This document shows, in pieces, positions 39,849 to 51,042 of a DNA stretch of 64,000 nucleotides. Location of the stretch: NCBI RefSeq assembly GCF_001661265.1, contig NW_017566997.1, forward strand, positions 372,001 through 436,000, in the 5' to 3' direction. Source of the DNA: Saitoella complicata NRRL Y-17804 (lineage: Eukaryota > Ascomycota > Saitoellomycetes > Saitoellales > Saitoellaceae). The notes below the pieces were generated by a model, which searched no databases, was not told where the DNA came from, and saw nothing but the letters and a program-made list of their open reading frames with translations. Position 1 is the stretch's first letter. The number at the start of each line of letters is the position of its first letter. The translations under genes were made by a program, and so were the position numbers.

Positions 39849-41475
39849 TTACACAACATTGTAGTTTTCCGCCATAACTCTCACCGTCTTCGAGAATGGA
39901 ACAGGAACACCTGCCTGCTCAAGCAACTCCGCATCACCAATATCGACACCACTAACGGTCTCACTCAATTCAAACTCAACCTGAACGGGGAAGATATCTG
40001 CGTCATCATCCGCGCACTGGAACTCCATAGATCCCGATGAAGCGGAAGCGTCAATGGTTGGGATAATCCAGGAGAGCTCAGAGCCGTTGAAGTCATATGA
40101 ACCAGTACAATCCGCCACGGTCGCATCGCCGGAAGGAATGGGGATGCGAATGACGACGTTGGAGAGAGTGGCATCTGAAGAGGTCAGCTCATACTCCATC
40201 GTGACATCGCCACCAGATGGCCAGCAGTTGACCTTTAGAGGGAGAAGAGACTCGTCGGTAGACTGGACGCGCCATCTCAGCACCTTCAGTGGTCTGTTTA
40301 CAGGGAAGGGCTTTGCCTTAGGGATAATGACGTGCGAGGCATTGAAGGCAGCCTTGTCGATGTTGGGATGTTGCTGGAACTGAATACCTTCACGGTCACC
40401 GCCGACAATCTGCAGTTGCAAACCAGTCATTTCCGCGGCAGAAATCTGAAGCTGGAGATCACCTTTGATTTCGATGGAGTCTACACCACCATCATGATTG
40501 ATCTTAGCGGAGATAGTTTCCGTGACTTCGGTGTGGATAGGCTCTTGGTCAGTAGGCCGGGCTGGGGCCTCGTCGAGGTAACTTGGCTGTGCGGTAGGCT
40601 CTGGCGTTGCCATTAATGGCGCAGCTTGCTCGACTGCGATCTCCTGGCGCGCAGCCTCGAAGACATTCGATTGTTTTGACTTCTTGCCAAGCTGCATACC
40701 CTTACCCTTGGGTGCCGAGACAGCGGGCTTGCTGTATGATGGTTGTGGCTTGGGAGCCTCGTAGGTAGGTTCGGGTGTGTACGTCTGCGACGGCACAGAA
40801 GAGTATCCACTAGAACCGTAGGCGGATGCCCTGTTTTGTCTCTGTGCCTTTGCAGCCTCGCGTCTCTGCATCTCCAACTGCTTCGCCCGACGCTTGCGCT
40901 CCTCCGTGGCCTCCATCTCCTTGTTCTTAGCGATGATGTCCTGAATCTTCTCTTCGTGCGACTCCATCTCGAGGAAGTTCTTGACCTGAGACAAGTTGAC
41001 GTTTTCTCTGTATCCCAGGCTCACTATCTCGTCGAAGGCACTGAGGAGCTCGAACGCGTTCCGGGCAATCTCACGCTCGTCGGAGGTCTTGCACATGGAC
41101 GTGACGACCTGAGTGAAGAGGTGCAAGGTGTCAATATCTTGTAGAATGTTCGACTGCTTGTTGGTGATAAGAACCATGTAGAGCTCGTCCAATGGCTGGT
41201 AAACGTAGCGAACGTTGTCGGTCTCAACGGTGGTGTGCTGCCCGCTCGCGTCGATGAGCTTGGGGAAAGCAGCCAAAAGACCTTCGATACGGGTTCTGGT
41301 CATGTCGCGAAACTGACGAGAGAGAACAGCTACATCACGAATGGTCAGCAAGATATTTGGATGAAAGAGCAATATACGCACGCTTTCCGCCTCGGGTACA
41401 GATCGAAGCAGCGAGGACAACCTGCAATACAGCATTAGTAGAAGATCACAACCATGGCTCCAGGTAACATACCAT
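39849..41475 (-). CDS. RET2: Coatomer delta subunit (delta-COP)
   Basis: COPI coat subunit for Golgi-to-ER retrieval. There are three exons: 41475-41473 (the ATG alone), 41421-41382 and 41329-39849. Introns are 51 nt (GTATGT...CAG) and 52 nt (GTGCGT...TAG). Splicing rebuilds the conserved start MVVLAASICTRGGKAVLSRQF; the product is 507 aa. The longin-like N-domain (residues 1-140) contains YVYQPLDELYMVLITNKQ. A charged helix (EMEATEERKRRAKQLEM) and a Pro/Ser/Gln linker follow, and the mu-homology domain runs from about 260 to the end (LKVLRWRVQSTDESLLPLKV, WIIPTIDASASSG). The start-codon-only first exon is unusual and is reported as a finding. Confidence 0.95.
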
Positions 41476-41782
41476 CTTCACAAACTCAGGAAGGAGACGG
41501 GATTAAATGCAATTGATATTGACGCTCTGGGTTGTTTGACGGTACACGTAGCGGCCGCCGAGCCCGAGGCCTGGGCGCAGCGGGCACCAGCCACAACCCG
41601 AGAACCAAGGACCCCGCCGTGTTGGAGACCAGTCGACTGCGACCATACATACCGATCAGTTGCTCGAACCATCGAGCCGGCATTTACTCTCGCAAGCTCG
41701 CAGTGACAGTACCTCACCTGATACTAACGTGACTGACAAATAGAACCGAGCGACCTCAGCGATCGACTTCAGCGCGGGACGT
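41476..41782. promoter_or_regulatory. Divergent promoter, RET2 / acidic protein gene
   Basis: 307 bp between divergent starts, GC-rich in the middle (about 41550-41620). No recognised operator or TATA element. Confidence 0.35.
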
Positions 41783-44090
41783 ATGTCATCAACAGACTTG
41801 CCCGACTACACGCCGTTAAATAAGGATTTGGAGAGCGATTTGAATATGGAAGAAGACTACGACTTTAACCAAGCAAGCGATGCGGAAATGACTGTCCTTG
41901 ATAGACCTACGGGTGATGCGGACGACGACATGATGGCAGACTACGAGGACGAAGTCATGCAAGAAGACCCCGTGAATGCGGGCGAAGATGTTGAGTTGGG
42001 TGATGCAGAGGGCTCAGACAGCATGGAGGACGATGTGGAGGTGATCAGTGAGGATGTACCACAACCTGAGGACATCTACCCCGATGCTATCGATGACTTT
42101 GAGCAGCCGGAAGAAACATACGATCGTCTTGACGCGGAGAACCATGAGGATGTTGAGCATGATCATCGAGGCGTTGTTGCGACAGTGGGCGACATGGGCC
42201 TTGATGACGCGCATTTCTCCGGCGGACCGACCGAGACGGCTGGCTACGCCTCTACCGTCGAAGGCGAAAGCGAATCTGTACCTGCCGTCGCTGCCGCAAA
42301 CGAGCCTCACGCAGAAGCTCTGTCTGCTGAAGCAGTCGCCAACGAGCACCAGGACGCGCCAGAGCCCGATCACATGTTGGAGGCGAATGTGGGTGATGCC
42401 ACGACTTCAGCCGAAGAACGCGCTGATCCGGAGACTCATGGCATTCCGCCGGTCCTTGAACATACAACGGAGCCTAAGGAGATAGGTCAAGCCGAGGCTA
42501 CCGAACAGGTATTCGACGATCAGGTCGAAGTTCAAGATCCGTATGAGTATGAGAACCCAGATGAAGAGGCGGCTGCGGATTCTAGGATAGCCAGTGTGGC
42601 GGACGAGGATCACGAAAACGAACGTAATCCTGCCGAAGAGCCGGAAATTGAGACACAGACTCCAGAACAGATCAGTACCGAGGAGAAAGAAACTTACAAG
42701 GACGAGACTGCCTCGGGCCTCGTTGATGGGACTCCAGTAGGGACGCCCGAGAGTGCCGATGCCCTAGAGACCAACGTCGAGGAAGAGCAAGAACAGCAGG
42801 AAGATCACGAGGATGCGAACATTGGTGGCGCTTCTGCCACAGTTGGCTCTCCCGAGTCGGTTGTTGCGGATCAGAACGAACATGAAGAGGAGGCTCAGGA
42901 TCACGATGATGATACCGAGGACGCCTCCTTATTCCCCGTCGTCCTTACTGATATGAACCAAAAATCATACGCCCTTTTTGCACCCATCAACAACGAGAAA
43001 TACCAAGGACTCGAGGTTCTTCTTCACGACGATAGCCTTGCTTTTGAGCCGCTTGAACTTCTGATCGCCGCATTTCGAATGGAAGTTTCTGATCGTCTCC
43101 CCCAGGATATTGAGTTGACTCTCGAGTTTCCGTCACTCGCATTGAGCATTTCCGAAGACAACGTCTATTCACGTGAAGTGACGCTACTCGACGTGGTGAA
43201 CATCTACACCGGCATTAAGGCAAATGAGCAAATTGAGGACATTCCGCCTTTGGAAGTACAGTTGGGATACAAAAGCAGGTTTATCGCTAGGTTCAATGAG
43301 TTGGCAAACATGGCTGCATCTAGGAGCAGGGTTGACGAGGGAGAAGAAGAGTATGAGGGTCTTGAGACCATTCATGAGCATCCGGAAGAGGAAGATGAGG
43401 TGGTGGAGGACCAGGATGACAGCGAGGGACCAGCTAATGATGTGCAGAATACGGAGGCAAGTGGGGTTGCAGAAGAAGTCCCAGCACAGCCTCTCGCGGA
43501 GGCTCCCGCTGCTGAGCTCGACGGATTGGCCGATGAAGCAATTGAGTCTCGCGAATCTGTTAACACGAATGATGGCACACAACAAGAAGTGGAGCTCCCC
43601 AACGACGAGGTGCAGGATTATGAGGAGGAAGAACTACTTGGCCGTGATCACGAGGAGAATCTCCAAATGGCTGGCGATGAAGTTGCCGAAGGTGATTCAG
43701 GTCTCGGTGAGGCTGCTCTTGCCGCATATGACCAAGGTATGGCGCGACGACCCGGTACTGCTACGAACAACTATTCTAACATCTTGATAGGTCTCGAAGG
43801 CAATGATCTCATCAGCTACGAAGAGGGATATCCTGAGGAAGACGATTATGAAAACGTTCAGAATGATGATCCAGAGCACGTCGACGAGTTTGGCTTTGAT
43901 TCACTTGACCCGGAGAATGCGCCTGTTGGTGAAGCCGCGGAAAACTCATTTGCATCTGACACCAAGAGGTCTTTCGACGACGTCGAAGATGAGGATGGCC
44001 CTTCATGTATGTGCCCCATATTTCATCGTTGCGAATACGACGGAAGCTAATCACGTCTATATAGCCTTCAAAAAGGTCAAATCATCCTAA
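41783..44090 (+). CDS. Large acidic fungal protein with one conserved domain, function unknown
   Basis: Exons are 41783-43736, 43791-44006 and 44065-44090. The first intron (54 nt, GTATGG...TTCTAAC...TAG) is a multiple of three; the second is 58 nt (GTATGT...TAG). The product is 731 aa (749 if the first intron is retained). Residues 1-370 and 520-700 are dominated by Asp, Glu, Ala and Gln and are probably disordered. Between them, about residues 380-515, a folded block reads SYALFAPINNEKYQGLEVLL, LAFEPLELLIAAFRMEV and PPLEVQLGYKSRFIARFNEL. It resembles the conserved block of an uncharacterised ascomycete family of acidic nuclear-type proteins. The C-terminus after splicing is KRSFDDVEDEDGPSSFKKVK, with basic ends. 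Possibly a chromatin or chaperone partner, but that is a guess. Confidence 0.75.
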
Positions 44091-44518
44091 TCGGCCATTT
44101 CGACATTCAACAATACTAGCAACACACGACAACGATACACGCGACACTTGACACGAAGTGTCTTGCCTTGACTAATTGACAGCATCAGCTTTTGCCGACA
44201 AAAATCTAGTAATACTACCGTAGTTTGATTTCTGCTTCTGCGATGGAGGAAGGATGTTCTTAGTTATTTGGTATTACCTCGATATTGATTCTTGGGGGTT
44301 CTTGATTGGAAGGTTAATGTTGGACGGAAAGATCGGTGGGTGATTTGACCTCAAAGTTACGTAGGCATAACCTAGCCCCTACAAAGGCAACTGTATGACT
44401 TCCAATCTTCATTTGCTGCTCTTCGAATGCTTGGCCCCAAAACATGATGATTGCTGAGATTGTGAAATTTCCCGATAATCTTGTGCGAAACCTATCTACA
44501 TCCACCCCCCTAGCACCC
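44091..44518. other. Convergent 3' region
   Basis: This 428-bp AT-rich gap between the stops of the acidic-protein gene and RML2 holds 3' flanks. No gene is seen. Confidence 0.5.
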
Positions 44519-45666
44519 TTATCTTCTAATACCAGGTGGTCTCTTTTGGACCACGAACTTGTTCACCTTCCTCACAGTCTTGACAAACTTCTTCAAACCC
44601 CAGATAGATCGTGGATCCTTACCACCCTTGGACTTACCACGACCACCACCATGAGGATGGTCTATACGACCAATTAGTAAATATTTTCATTATCAAAGGG
44701 AAAGGGAGACATACCGCAAGCGTTCATAGCCACACCACGAACCGTTGGACGAATACCACGGAGCCGGTTCCTACCAGCCTTACCGATCTTCCTGTGCCGG
44801 TGGTTGATGTTCGACACAACACCAACCGTCGCGCACGCGTTCACCGGAACCTTCCTAGTCTCTCCACTCTGCAATTTAACGATCGCGTATCCCTCCTGTC
44901 CTGTCGCAAGAACACGGCCATAGGTTCCCGCAGACCTGACGAACTTTCCTGGTCCGTACCTCGTGTTACCGATGTTGTGGACGATGGTACCAACGGGAAT
45001 CATGCTGATGGGAAGGCAGTTACCACGGATAATGGTCCTGACCGCAAGCATACCAAGATCGATTTGCCCGCCGTGCGAACCCAAGAAGTCTTTCGGGATA
45101 CCGGCACGGAAGGACTCAACGACATCGCCGGCGCGAAGACGATCACAGGCGAGAATGTATGAAAGCGTACCCGTCGCACGGTGCTTAATCAAAGCGATAT
45201 GCGCAGATCGTCCAGGGTCGTACTCAATCCTTTGAACATCCTGAGGACCGGGCTGAGAGCGGGTAAAGTCGACCATACGGATACGTCGCTTGACACCACC
45301 ACCACGGTGACGAACAGTGATTCTTCCGGTATTATTTCTTCCTCCCGTACCACGCTTGGCGATGGTCAAAGGACGGTGCGGCTTGCCCTTCCAGAGGTGA
45401 TCATTGACGACAGTGACTCTGTGACGAAGACCGGGTGTCCGCGGCTTGTACCTCCTCAACTGAAATTCCTGAACGTTCGGAGCGACAACGGTACTGGAAA
45501 CATCTTCGGCGTTTTCGAGGAGTGCAGCCCTGTTGACCTTGCTATCCTTGCTGTTCTTGACCGCTTTTAAGGTACGGATGGAACCAAGGGCGGCATATGG
45601 AGGGAGGGAGGTGTGGACCTGTACTGCCCGCCGGCACAGGCTGGATATTGATCGACCAGCGAGCAT
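44519..45666 (-). CDS. RML2: Mitochondrial large-subunit ribosomal protein uL2m
   Basis: Component of the mitochondrial 54S subunit near the peptidyl-transferase centre. Exon 1 is 45666-44715 and exon 2 is 44661-44519, with a 53-nt intron (GTATGT...TAG); the product is 364 aa. Residues 1-45 are a basic presequence ([16 protein letters not shown]). The L2 N-domain reads [20 protein letters not shown], then [17 protein letters not shown]. The C-domain has [18 protein letters not shown] and [18 protein letters not shown]. Exon 2 supplies the key [18 protein letters not shown] loop, so the intron falls just before the His implicated in L2 function. Without splicing the loop is lost. Confidence 0.96.
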
Positions 45667-45837
45667 CCTGGCTGTTGAAGGTCGATTTGACTTTTTCGTC
45701 CCGTCGTAGGATTGCTCCCGGTCGTTGAGTTTTCGAGGGGGTTAGCCAGGGCGATCACTTAATGCACCGTCATTTAAAGAACAAATGATTTAAACCAGAA
45801 TTCGTTGGTAAATGCTAAAGAGAGATGCTCTGGCCAT

Positions 45838-47381
45838 TCAGTCTTCCTCCTCATCCAACTCTTCTACCACAAGATTCCCGCTCGGGTACAGACTCTTCTC
45901 ATCCTTCAATACCTTTTGCCCCTCCGTTACCACATCCAGCACTTTCCTCGGCATCGGCGTCGCCAGCCTGAAATCATACGCATGCTCATATCCCTCCGGC
46001 TTCTGTGTCTCTTCTTCAGCTTCGACTGAGTACGTCTCCACAAACGCGTACAAATCCTCCAACGTAGTCTCCGCACCAAACCGTCTGACAATCCGTGAAC
46101 CATCGAGCATACGCAGAGAAATACGGGCAGCACCATTACCAGCCGCTGGTTCTGCTGGCATCTGAATCTTCTTCCACTTCCTCCACTGATCCCTCTTCGC
46201 CTTCCTTTCCTCCTCCTCCGTAGCTCTCTCCTCTTCTTCTCGTTTCTTCCTTTCCTCTTCTGCCCTTCTTTCCTCTGCCTCGCTTGCTCTTTCACGGTCC
46301 CGGCGCAGGGAAGCCTCATACGCATCATCCTGCTGCTGACGAAGTTCGCGAGCAGCATTCCGCTCAGCAGCTTCAGCACGAAGCCGGTTAAGTGACGTAG
46401 ACTGTTTTGCCATCCCATTGGTTAGGGAAGCGAGAAGCTGGCTAGGCCCGACTGGTCCTTCAAGACGGAGGAGGACGGAAAGCGAGCGTGAGCCGGTGGG
46501 CGCAAGGAGGGCGATGAATGGGTATCGAGTCGCACGGAGAGTGTTGGCAACTTCATAACCCTCGGTCTCGCTGATGGAGCCGGCCCAGACTATCAATGAC
46601 TGCTCTCGTGCGAACTGGATTACCTCAGGATTGCATAGTGTGTCTTGGTTAAATTCAATTGTATCGTCATGTTCCTCGCTTTGGAGGACGACGAGCATGA
46701 ACTTCAGCTCTTCCTTCGCCTTGGCGAGAGCAGCAGAGTATCCATCCGCGTGAAATGACACATGTGCGGATCCATAAGTCTCCTCGAAAGAGCGGATGAA
46801 CCGATCTGCCAGATCCCTCGGTGATACGTTCCTCCGCTCCAATCGACGCGGTGTAGTGTTCGACAAGAAGGGTAGTAGACGACCGAGGAACGGAAATGTA
46901 CCGGCCAAGAAAAATGCAAATGATCGGAGGAAGGTGAATGGGAAAAACAAGACACTTAGCAGTGTTCTGAAGGGCGAAGGCTGTGGCAGGCCGGTACCTG
47001 AAGAGAACTGACGTGGTAGCGGATGTGAAGGTGCAGGACCAGGTTGCGCTGGTGGTGGAGATGGCGAGGAATTGTGAGACGATGCTATTGGAGCTGTACG
47101 TGTTGGTGTCGGTGCTGATGCTGACACAGGAGGTGGAGCATCGTAGACACCGGCGACGGCACGCTGTAAGACACGTCAACACGATTCCATGTGTAGGGTC
47201 GCATACTGGTCACCTCAACAGACCAATCGCTCGAACTCAGTCGTGCGACGGCAGCATCTACATCATCGATCTGGGTGACAGCCTGTGAACCATCTGTTAG
47301 CCGGGCGAACCATTTCAGCACAGATAAGTTCACCTGAAACAGCTCCAGGCTCCTCCTCTGCTCGTTATCCAAATCGTCCAT
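45838..47381 (-). CDS. UBX-domain protein of the ER membrane (Ubx2 / FAF2-UBXD8 type)
   Basis: Recruits Cdc48/p97 to ubiquitinated ERAD or lipid-droplet substrates. There are three exons: 47381-47334, 47282-47214 and 47163-45838, with introns of 51 and 50 nt; the product is 480 aa. Spliced exons 1-2 form the UBA (LELFQAVTQIDDVDAAVARL, then SSDWSVERAVAGVYD). A Pro/Ser linker leads to a hydrophobic hairpin (LLSVLFFPFTFLRSFAFFLA). The UAS thioredoxin-like domain follows (SFEETYGSAHVSF, LVVLQSEEHDDT, LIVWAGSISETEGYEVANTL). A long Glu/Arg coiled coil runs over about residues 255-345. The C-terminal UBX has ISLRMLDGSRIVRRF and a TPMPRKVLD loop in place of the usual FPR. FAF2-like order is clear. 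Confidence 0.92.
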
Positions 47382-47900
47382 GGCTGTAATGGTCAAGAAT
47401 GAGTGCTCCCTGGGTGTATGCGCTGTCCTGTTGCTGCACTGTATATATGCACACCTACAGATCTCGGGGCTTCGGCAACCTGCTGCGGCCGGATAACGTG
47501 AGCCTGACGAGAGAAGACGACGAGAAAGGAACACCCCACCAGCATTCACCTCGGTTAAAAGACGACTCGATCAAGCAAAGGACGAGCTGTGATTGTACAG
47601 GACGCAGTCTGCTTTGCTTCACGTCCATTTACTGGTGAAACAGCCAGCCGCCACTGTCGGAGACGCTGCCGAGCAGGATTCGTCATAGGCACGAAGTGCA
47701 TATCCATTGGGACGTTACACCTCCATAAGCTCAAGGCGTGAGCAAGTTCATCGCCTTCACAAACTTCCATCGTGGCGTTCGAGCAACTGCAAGTCACGAC
47801 AACACTACACTCGCCTACCTCCTACCACCGCAACCCCATCAACCACCGCCGCTCAACAACACCGCCCATCCGCCCCCTCACCCCCGAAGAACTCCGCGAA
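47382..47900. promoter_or_regulatory. Divergent promoter, UBX gene / SSH4-like gene
   Basis: 519 bp between divergent starts. The right-hand part (about 47772-47900) is open in the SSH4-like frame, encoding PPIRPLTPEELRE just before the ATG, but has no AUG; it is either a C-rich leader or a non-AUG extension. A TATATATG-like TATA (tatatatgc) is at about 47443-47451. Confidence 0.4.
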
Positions 47901-49147
47901 ATGCTCATAGCACTCCTCGCCTCCCTCTTCGGGACTCTGGGTTTCTTCGCCCTCATCGGACTGGGAATATGGATCGCACGTAACACGAGGCGGGGGAGGA
48001 GAATCATGTTGGGAGGGAATTGGTTGCCGGGCCAGTTTGATGATGAAGCTGAGTTGGCGAGGCAGGAGGCTGAGGCTGTGGAGCATATGGATGAGATTAG
48101 TAGGTTGGCGTATTTTCGTGCGAAAGGTGAGACTGAGAGTCGCTTTCCAGGTTGGTTTCCAACGAGGCTGACATCTTCTTCACAGCTTATCAACAGCAGA
48201 ACCCGCCTGAGTCTGTTCCAACAGATATCTCGCTCTCCCAATACTTGTCTATCCAAGAAAAGGGTGTCTCAGCATGGGAGTTTGTACCTGACCTCGAAGT
48301 CGCAAACTGTTTCGTCGAAGCACGAACGGAAATCCAGTTCTACGATAGAGAATGCTCAGTCCAAACCAACCTCCCAATCCCAAGACAGAACGAAGTATAC
48401 TACTGGGAAGCAAAGATGTACGATCTACCAGAAAGCACAGTGGTAAGCGTGGGCCTAACAACAAAACCTTACCCCCTCTTCAGACTCCCTGGCTGGAACC
48501 GGATCTCCCTCGCGTACACCTCCGCGGGCCACCGCCTCCTCTCAAACCCTTTCCGCCCAACACCTCTGCCGAATTTAACTCAGGGAGATGTTATTGGTAT
48601 CGGCTACCGCCCTCGCACAGGTTCCGTCTTCTTGACCCGCAACGGTCGCAAAACCGAGGGTCCGGAACTCCATGGGTATAAGACCGTTAACCTATTCCCC
48701 ACGGTCGGCGCGAACGGGCCTTGTAGCGTACATGTCAATTTCGGACAAGGCGGGTTCGTGTACATCGAGGCGAACGTGAAGAAATGGGGTCTTGCGCCGA
48801 TGGTTGGGACCCTGGGAGCACCGCCTGCGTATGGTGTTGATGGGGGCAGTATCTTGTTGGAGACTGCTATCACGCCAGGCGAGAGTTCGGCAGAGAGACC
48901 GCCGTATACGCCGCAAGTGTCCAGTACGGAGGTTGTGAGGGTTATGAGTGGGTCAAGCAGTAGTCCGTTGGTTATTGGGCCGACGAGACAGGCGGAACAG
49001 GTTCCTGAGATTGGTCCGGTGAGGGTACTGGAGGAGGGACATCCGTTTGCGAATATGGTTGTTGCTGTTCCGCCGCCGGAGTATGTAAGTGATGGGGAGG
49101 ATGTTGGAGAAGGGAGTGCTTCCGGCACCAAAACGGTACGTCGTTGA
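47901..49147 (+). CDS. SSH4/EAR1-like SPRY protein, Rsp5 adaptor
   Basis: Endosome/vacuole membrane adaptor that presents cargo to the Rsp5 ubiquitin ligase for multivesicular-body sorting. Exon 1 is 47901-48126 and exon 2 is 48186-49147; the 59-nt intron is GTGAGA...GGCTGACA...CAG, and the product is 395 aa. A single TM anchor at the N-terminus (LIALLASLFGTLGFFALIG) is followed by a basic stop (RNTRRGRR). The SPRY/B30.2-like domain has WEFVPDLEVANCFVEARTEI, VYYWEAKMYDLPESTVVSVG, LSNPFRPTP and GDVIGIGYRPRTGSVFLTRN. Near the C-terminus PPPEY (about 371-375) is a PY motif for Rsp5 WW domains. A GTACGT sits just before the stop and could permit alternative splicing. The N-terminal boundary is uncertain. 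Confidence 0.88.
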
Positions 49148-49905
49148 TGCTGTGAGCTGGTTTCTCCAGCTCGCTGGTTTGGCTAGGATTTATGGATTTC
49201 GCGTTTTCTTGGGACAGGCGTTCTTTATTCTCTCTCGTTTCGCAATTGCAGTTTTGTTTTTACTTTGGATGAAAGTATATGAGCTTGAGCTTAGCCAAGG
49301 CAATGTACTGTATCGCCAATTTCTATCTCCACACACGAGTTACTCCGAAGCGCTTGAGAAGCTTCATGACAGCTTCTCTGTTAATTTCTCGCTTGAAGGG
49401 GAGATCAGCGGGGCTATTCTGGGGGTTTTGAGCTCGCACGAGTTCTGACAGCCCAACGTCGACGGCATTACGACGTGGCCCTTCATGGAGGAGCACCGGT
49501 GCCATCGATATCTAAAGCTATACCTAACGCTCGTTGGAGCACCGGTAAGCTTCCCCAGGCGATGAGGTCCAAACCAAAGGAACCTGGTCTTCCAATGTTA
49601 GCAGGCCAGATCCAGTCCTGCTGAATAACTGGCTTGACGCGTTTTCGTCGGGTTTTGTTCGGGAAGGTCAACTTTGGCGATCTTTGCAGCCACCGTACAT
49701 CCGTGGCTGGTTCTAGCTGAAGGTCGAAGAAGAAGGTTACACCGGCAGCCAGGAAGGAAAAATATTACGCTCTGACGTTTGTATCCACCCTCCTCATTCC
49801 ATACCGACCCGGCATCTCCATAGCACCATCCTCTCGCGCTCCTCCCTCGTCTTCGTAGCAGGTCTTACCGCGACTTCTCACAACGATTCATAACACCACA
49901 TCGCA
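49148..49905. other. SSH4-like to PDE intergenic region
   Basis: 758 bp. A hydrophobic plus-strand frame (to 49448) lies in the SSH4-like 3' flank and shows no conserved features. The last 200 bp are a C/T-rich leader-like stretch before the phosphodiesterase, notable for having no usable ATG. No other gene is seen. Confidence 0.4.
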
Positions 49906-51042
49906 TTGGCTTCGCACGCTCCTGATCCGTCGCGAAACGCGTCGGCGCATGCTTCTATAACCCTCTTTCCGTCGCCGAACCCTTCAGTTTTCTCCCTGAT
50001 CGTCCTCGGACCGCTGGGTGGGCCGGGTTCACGAGATCTGTCGTCGTATCTTGTCAAGTCGAGGTCGGTGCCATGGCAGAGAAATTGTTTGGTTGGGTTA
50101 GATGCGGGGGTACAGTTGACGGCGGTGGAGGGGATCATGGAGCGTTGGCTAATACGGGAGGGACCGTTCTTTGATGCGGAGGAGGTGCTGGATCGGGCGA
50201 CACCATTGGCGAACGCGGCGGCTACGATTACAGATTTACTGGGGACGACCGTAATCAGTCACGCTCACCTCGATCATATGTAAGTAGATTCATTCTCCAT
50301 CTGATGATGTGTCTAACTCTCTGCTCACAGTGCCGCCCTCGTCACCGACTCACCAATATACAAAGACTGCCAAGTAGCCGGCACAGACATCACCATCCAA
50401 AACCTCAAAACCCACATCTTCAATGACATCATCTGGCCCGACCTCGCACGCGAAGGCATGTTCTCCTACACCCCAATCTCAACATCCTCCTACACCCCAA
50501 TATCCGGTGGTCTATCTGTCTGGGCCCACCAAGTCGCTCACGGCGGTGTCACCTCCTCGGCCCTTTTTATCAGGGATGACGCGACGAGTCGGGAGTTTTT
50601 GTGGTTTGGAGATGTAGAGCCTGATGCCGTTGCCGCCCAACCGCGAAACCACATCGTCTGGGAAGCGGCAGCCCAGAAATTTCTCGAGGGTCTGAGGGTA
50701 ATCATGATTGAATGCTCCTACTCCGCGACCCGCCCAATCCACCTCCTCTTCGGCCATCTCTCCCCACCACACCTCATCCACGAACTCCTCACCTTCGCCC
50801 GATACCTGTCCGAACTAAGTCCACGGCCAACAACGCCACGAACGAGGAGGAGTGCGAAGTTGTTGGATGGGCTTGTGGTTGTTGTTACGCATATCAAGTT
50901 GGATGGGGCGTTGCATGGGATTATGAGTGAGGGGGAGAGTGGGGAGACGATCGTTAATGAGTGTAGGGTCTTGGCGGAGGAGGCGGGGATTGGGGAGGTG
51001 AGGTTTGTGAGGCCGAAGGTGGGGGATAGGTATGAGTTTTGA
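49906..51042 (+). CDS. PDE1: Class II 3',5'-cyclic-nucleotide phosphodiesterase (low-affinity cAMP PDE)
   Basis: Metallo-beta-lactamase-fold enzyme that hydrolyses cAMP. Exon A runs to 50279 and exon B is 50331-51042; the 51-nt intron is GTAAGT...GTCTAAC...CAG. The signature SHAHLDHIAAL (zinc ligands, class II PDE motif) straddles the intron. Other blocks are FSLIVLGPLGGPGSRDLSSY, VGLDAGVQLTAVEGIMERW, PISGGLSVWAHQVAHGG, FLWFGDVEPD, IMIECSYSATRP and LFGHLSPPHLIHEL. The C-terminus IGEVRFVRPKVGDRYEF is intact. The 5' end is unclear: an in-frame stop lies at 49889-49891, and no ATG follows it in frame before the conserved domain. The start given (49906, TTG) is only a frame limit. A short 5' exon or a non-AUG start is likely. 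Confidence 0.87.

Noticed and set aside
49089-49448. Hydrophobic 119-aa plus-strand ORF after the SSH4-like gene
   Set aside because: Overlaps the SSH4-like C-terminus out of frame and continues into AT-rich 3' flank; no conserved features. A 51-nt splice from the GTACGT at the stop leads to a different, short frame.
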